From contig NZ_OV350343.1 in assembly GCF_923868895.1 (NCBI RefSeq), positions 1,984,001 through 2,048,000 of the forward strand: a DNA stretch of 64,000 bases. The letters run 5' to 3'. The translations under genes and the position numbers were made by a program. This stretch comes from Halomonas sp. TD01 (lineage in GTDB: Bacteria; Pseudomonadota; Gammaproteobacteria; Pseudomonadales; Halomonadaceae). The notes beneath the pieces were generated by a model, which made no database searches, was not told the origin of the DNA, and saw only the letters and a list, made by a program, of their open reading frames with translations. Position 1 is the stretch's first letter, and every line of letters begins with the position of its first letter. This document shows positions 62,732 to 64,000 of this stretch, piece by piece.

Positions 62732-64000
62732 ATGAATAAAAGAAAAAGCTGGAGTAGCTTGAAAGCTAAGTCGCTGTTACAACGTTTTTCAGGCGTTGTA
62801 TTCGGAAGTGTGTTTTTACTGACTTGGGGGCTTTCCTACGCATCTGATACACACCATCAAGTGATGCCAGGCGATACGCTTTGGGACATTTCCGAATATT
62901 ATTATGGTACTCCTGACGAATGGCCCACGTTGCAACAATTAAATGCGATAGCTGACCCCTTCAAGCTTCAGCCCGATACCATGGTGGATCTCAGTGATTT
63001 CGATCCCTTTCCGCTGTCGGTTCTGTTCCGTTCAGGTGAAGCATGGTTAATCGAAGAGGGTGGTGAAACTCTTTTGGAGAATGGTGACATTATTGAGCTG
63101 GGATCTATTATTGAAACCGGAGTAGGCTCTGCTTTGACTTTGCAAATGCGTGATGGTGCCAGGGCGGTAGTGCCTTCTAATTCACGCATTGTGCTAAAGC
63201 GTGAAGGGGAGAGAGGAGTCACGTTTCAACTAGAACATGGCGAGATAGAATCTTATGTACCTGCAAATCGCATGCTGAGGCGAGCATACAACATAGAAAC
63301 AAATACGGGTGTCCTAGGTGTTCGGGGGACTCACTTTCGGGCAAGCTATGCAGACGAAACATTGATAACGTCGGTTTATGAAGGGAGTGTCGCTGCTCAA
63401 AATCGAATGGGTACTTCAGAAGCCTCAGTTAGTGAGGGTGAAGGGGCACGTATTGATGAAACAGGGAGTATTCAAGTAGTACGCCTCTTGCGCCAACCAG
63501 AGGACGTGGATATCACTTCGCTTTCAAATGAGGCCATACAAATAGATGTTTTGTCTCCTGTGCAGGGACAGGCTTATAGAGCACAAATAGCGAGTGATCC
63601 AAACTTTCTAACGATAATACGTGATCAACGCTCTCAAGGCAGCCAGATACAGTTCGAACCACTTTCTCCGGGGTTTTACCATTTGCGAATAGCCGCTATA
63701 GATGAGTTTGGTATTGAAGGTGATAGCGCCATTTTCGTTATTCATCATCGTGGTAATCGAGTGTCCGTTAAGCAGGAGGAAAGTGCATGGATATTCGAGT
63801 GGCTCCATCGAGCACAAATGACCTATCGCTTGCAGCTAGCAACTGACCGCGAATTTATGAAAGTTTTATTAGACTATGAGCCTCAAAATAATGGTCCTTT
63901 AAAAGTAAGCCATTTGCCAGGTCACGAGATATTCTGGCGTGTGGTCAGCTTAGATGAACGTACAGACATGACTGTGGTTCTCGATACTGGAACACTAAAT
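62732..64000 (+). CDS. LysM and FecR domain protein (partial, runs off the window)
   Basis: The frame is open to the last base, 423 codons so far. It has a signal peptide or N-terminal anchor (hydrophobic FSGVVFGSVFLLTWGLSYA), a LysM peptidoglycan-binding domain at ~42-90 (HQVMPGDTLWDISEYYYGTPDEWPTLQQLN) and a FecR-type domain at ~100-230 with the signature VLGVRGTHFR near residue 194. Regions resembling Ig-like or FN3-type domains follow. Such proteins are often found beside CHASE2 or adenylate-cyclase signalling genes, but that neighbour would lie outside this window. ATG 62732 is preferred (GGTGG site); in-frame ATG 62708 is an alternative. Confidence 0.85.
   Translation, partial: MNKRKSWSSLKAKSLLQRFSGVVFGSVFLLTWGLSYASDTHHQVMPGDTLWDISEYYYGTPDEWPTLQQLNAIADPFKLQPDTMVDLSDFDPFPLSVLFRSGEAWLIEEGGETLLENGDIIELGSIIETGVGSALTLQMRDGARAVVPSNSRIVLKREGERGVTFQLEHGEIESYVPANRMLRRAYNIETNTGVLGVRGTHFRASYADETLITSVYEGSVAAQNRMGTSEASVSEGEGARIDETGSIQVVRLLRQPEDVDITSLSNEAIQIDVLSPVQGQAYRAQIASDPNFLTIIRDQRSQGSQIQFEPLSPGFYHLRIAAIDEFGIEGDSAIFVIHHRGNRVSVKQEESAWIFEWLHRAQMTYRLQLATDREFMKVLLDYEPQNNGPLKVSHLPGHEIFWRVVSLDERTDMTVVLDTGTLN

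Overview
The window looks like a chromosomal segment of a halophilic gammaproteobacterium, most likely Halomonadaceae (Halomonas or a relative). This is inferred from protein content and gene order; no 16S gene is present. The left 13 kb is ordinary core genome. It holds the 3' end of radD, scpA-scpB-rluB (overlapping, one operon), two identical tRNA-Lys(UUU) genes, nadA, bepA on the minus strand, a TusA-family gene overlapping a PerM/AI-2E permease gene, bcp on the minus strand, then dapA-bamC-purC. The order bcp/dapA/bamC/purC is also found in Escherichia coli, and nadA-bepA-tusA-like-perM-bcp-dapA-purC resembles Pseudomonas.

After the purC terminator comes an orphan OmpR-family response regulator (minus strand). 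About 47 kb follows that is dominated by three giant trimeric autotransporter adhesin (TAA) genes in tandem, about two thirds of the whole window. All three begin with the same extended signal peptide (ESPR). Each is followed directly by a lipoprotein with a BamE-like N-terminal domain and an OmpA-like peptidoglycan-binding C-terminal domain. This is the architecture of TpgA, the partner of the Acinetobacter adhesin AtaA. The modules are TAA1 (14515-30390) with tpgA-like 1, TAA2 (31668-43469) with tpgA-like 2, and TAA3 (45201-59885) with tpgA-like 3.

The array is highly recombinogenic. A 531-bp unit (177 aa) occurs twice in TAA1 and eleven times in TAA2, a 2004-bp unit is repeated in TAA1, and 708-747-bp and 852-bp units are repeated in TAA3. 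TAA1 is broken by one in-frame ochre codon (26701-26703) where its paralogous repeats carry CAA or CAG; the frame stays open for another 1,229 codons to a complete anchor. Modules 1 and 3 share a tract of about 560 bp with one mismatch, covering the end of the adhesin anchor and the BamE-like half of the partner lipoprotein. The OmpA halves then diverge.

To the right (60.8-64 kb) is a set of envelope genes: a small secreted acidic cysteine protein, a DUF6447-like small protein, a Sel1-repeat/SH3 periplasmic protein, and a LysM-FecR protein that runs off the window. My reading is that the region is a surface-adhesion locus: exported TAA fibres, cognate lipoproteins tying their barrels to peptidoglycan, a possible local transcription regulator, and peptidoglycan-binding accessory proteins. 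No transposase, integrase, CRISPR array or rRNA was seen.
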